DNA of 13,639 bases from Spirochaeta sp. (GTDB lineage: Bacteria; Spirochaetota; Spirochaetia; Sphaerochaetales; Sphaerochaetaceae). The stretch is from contig JAIMZO010000017.1 of NCBI GenBank assembly GCA_020054965.1, forward strand, positions 1-13,639. Reading direction: 5' to 3'. This document shows positions 13,588-13,639 of the stretch, piece by piece. The notes beneath the pieces were generated by a model that had not been told where the DNA came from, did not search any database, and saw nothing but the letters and a program-made list of their open reading frames with translations. The translations under genes were made by a program, and so were the position numbers. How positions within the stretch are numbered: the first letter of the stretch is position 1; each line of letters starts with the position of its first letter.

Positions 13588-13639
13588 TCATTCCTTTCTC
13601 TGCAGTGCCACAACCTGATACGGCATAAGCTGGATGTGC
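13588..13639 (-). CDS. Possible C-terminal end of an upstream gene
   Basis: A minus-strand frame open from the window edge ends with 16 residues (HIQLMPYQVVALQRKE) at a TGA at 13588-13590. This TGA forms ATGA with an ATG at 13591, the same junction type as other gene pairs here. The stretch is too short to identify or to prove coding. If real, the gene lies just upstream of the DRTGG gene in the same direction. Confidence 0.25.
   Translation of the reverse strand, partial: HIQLMPYQVVALQRKE

Noticed and set aside
13466..13591. N-terminal extension of the DRTGG protein to ATG 13549 or 13591
   Set aside because: The added residues are unlike the family, and the stretch contains promoter-like signals. 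The 13591 ATG has AAAGGA directly abutting it with no spacing. Not fully excluded, since 13549 has a weak AAGGG site.

Overview
The window looks like the chromosome of a Gram-negative spirochaete, most likely a Sphaerochaeta-type or related Spirochaetota. This rests on envelope genes (lipoprotein signals, predicted beta-barrels, an LPP20-type lipoprotein) packed beside a strict-anaerobe-type [FeFe]-hydrogenase-like protein, with roughly balanced GC and very dense packing. The taxonomic call is inference; there is no rRNA or marker gene here to settle it. I see no mobile element, tRNA, rRNA, CRISPR array or tandem repeat.

Layout. (1) 3-488, plus strand: 3' part of a membrane protein gene that probably begins before the window. 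(2) 485-1528, minus strand: a membrane-anchored or exported protein with a long Pro/Glu-rich linker and a C-terminal domain predicted to be a small outer-membrane barrel. (3) 1722-3136, plus strand, divergent from (2): an exported beta-rich protein and an unusual lipoprotein, coupled by an ATGA overlap. (4) 3215-6824, plus strand: pepT (tripeptide aminopeptidase), an exported beta-rich protein and an LPP20-like lipoprotein, each joined to the next by an ATGA overlap. (5) 6814-8375, minus strand: nfo (endonuclease IV) then a glycerophosphodiester phosphodiesterase, again ATGA-coupled. (6) 8458-11409, plus strand: a presequence-protease-type M16C zinc peptidase, divergent from nfo across 82 bp. 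(7) 11390-13465, minus strand: DRTGG-domain protein, RsbW-like ATPase and a ferredoxin-[FeFe]-hydrogenase-like protein, with the possible tail of another gene at the window edge.

How they may work together. Block 7 has the composition of a redox or H2 sensing unit: an H-cluster-type protein with altered catalytic loops, an anti-sigma-type ATPase and a putative nucleotide-binding DRTGG protein. It is the best candidate here for an under-described system. Blocks 2 to 4 form an envelope neighbourhood of poorly characterised secreted, barrel-like and lipidated proteins, with a cytosolic peptidase gene at the head of one operon.

Architecture. At least five gene junctions are 4-bp ATGA stop/start overlaps. 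All three convergent junctions overlap tail to tail (4, 11 and 20 bp) with no visible intrinsic terminator. No gap between genes exceeds about 200 bp.
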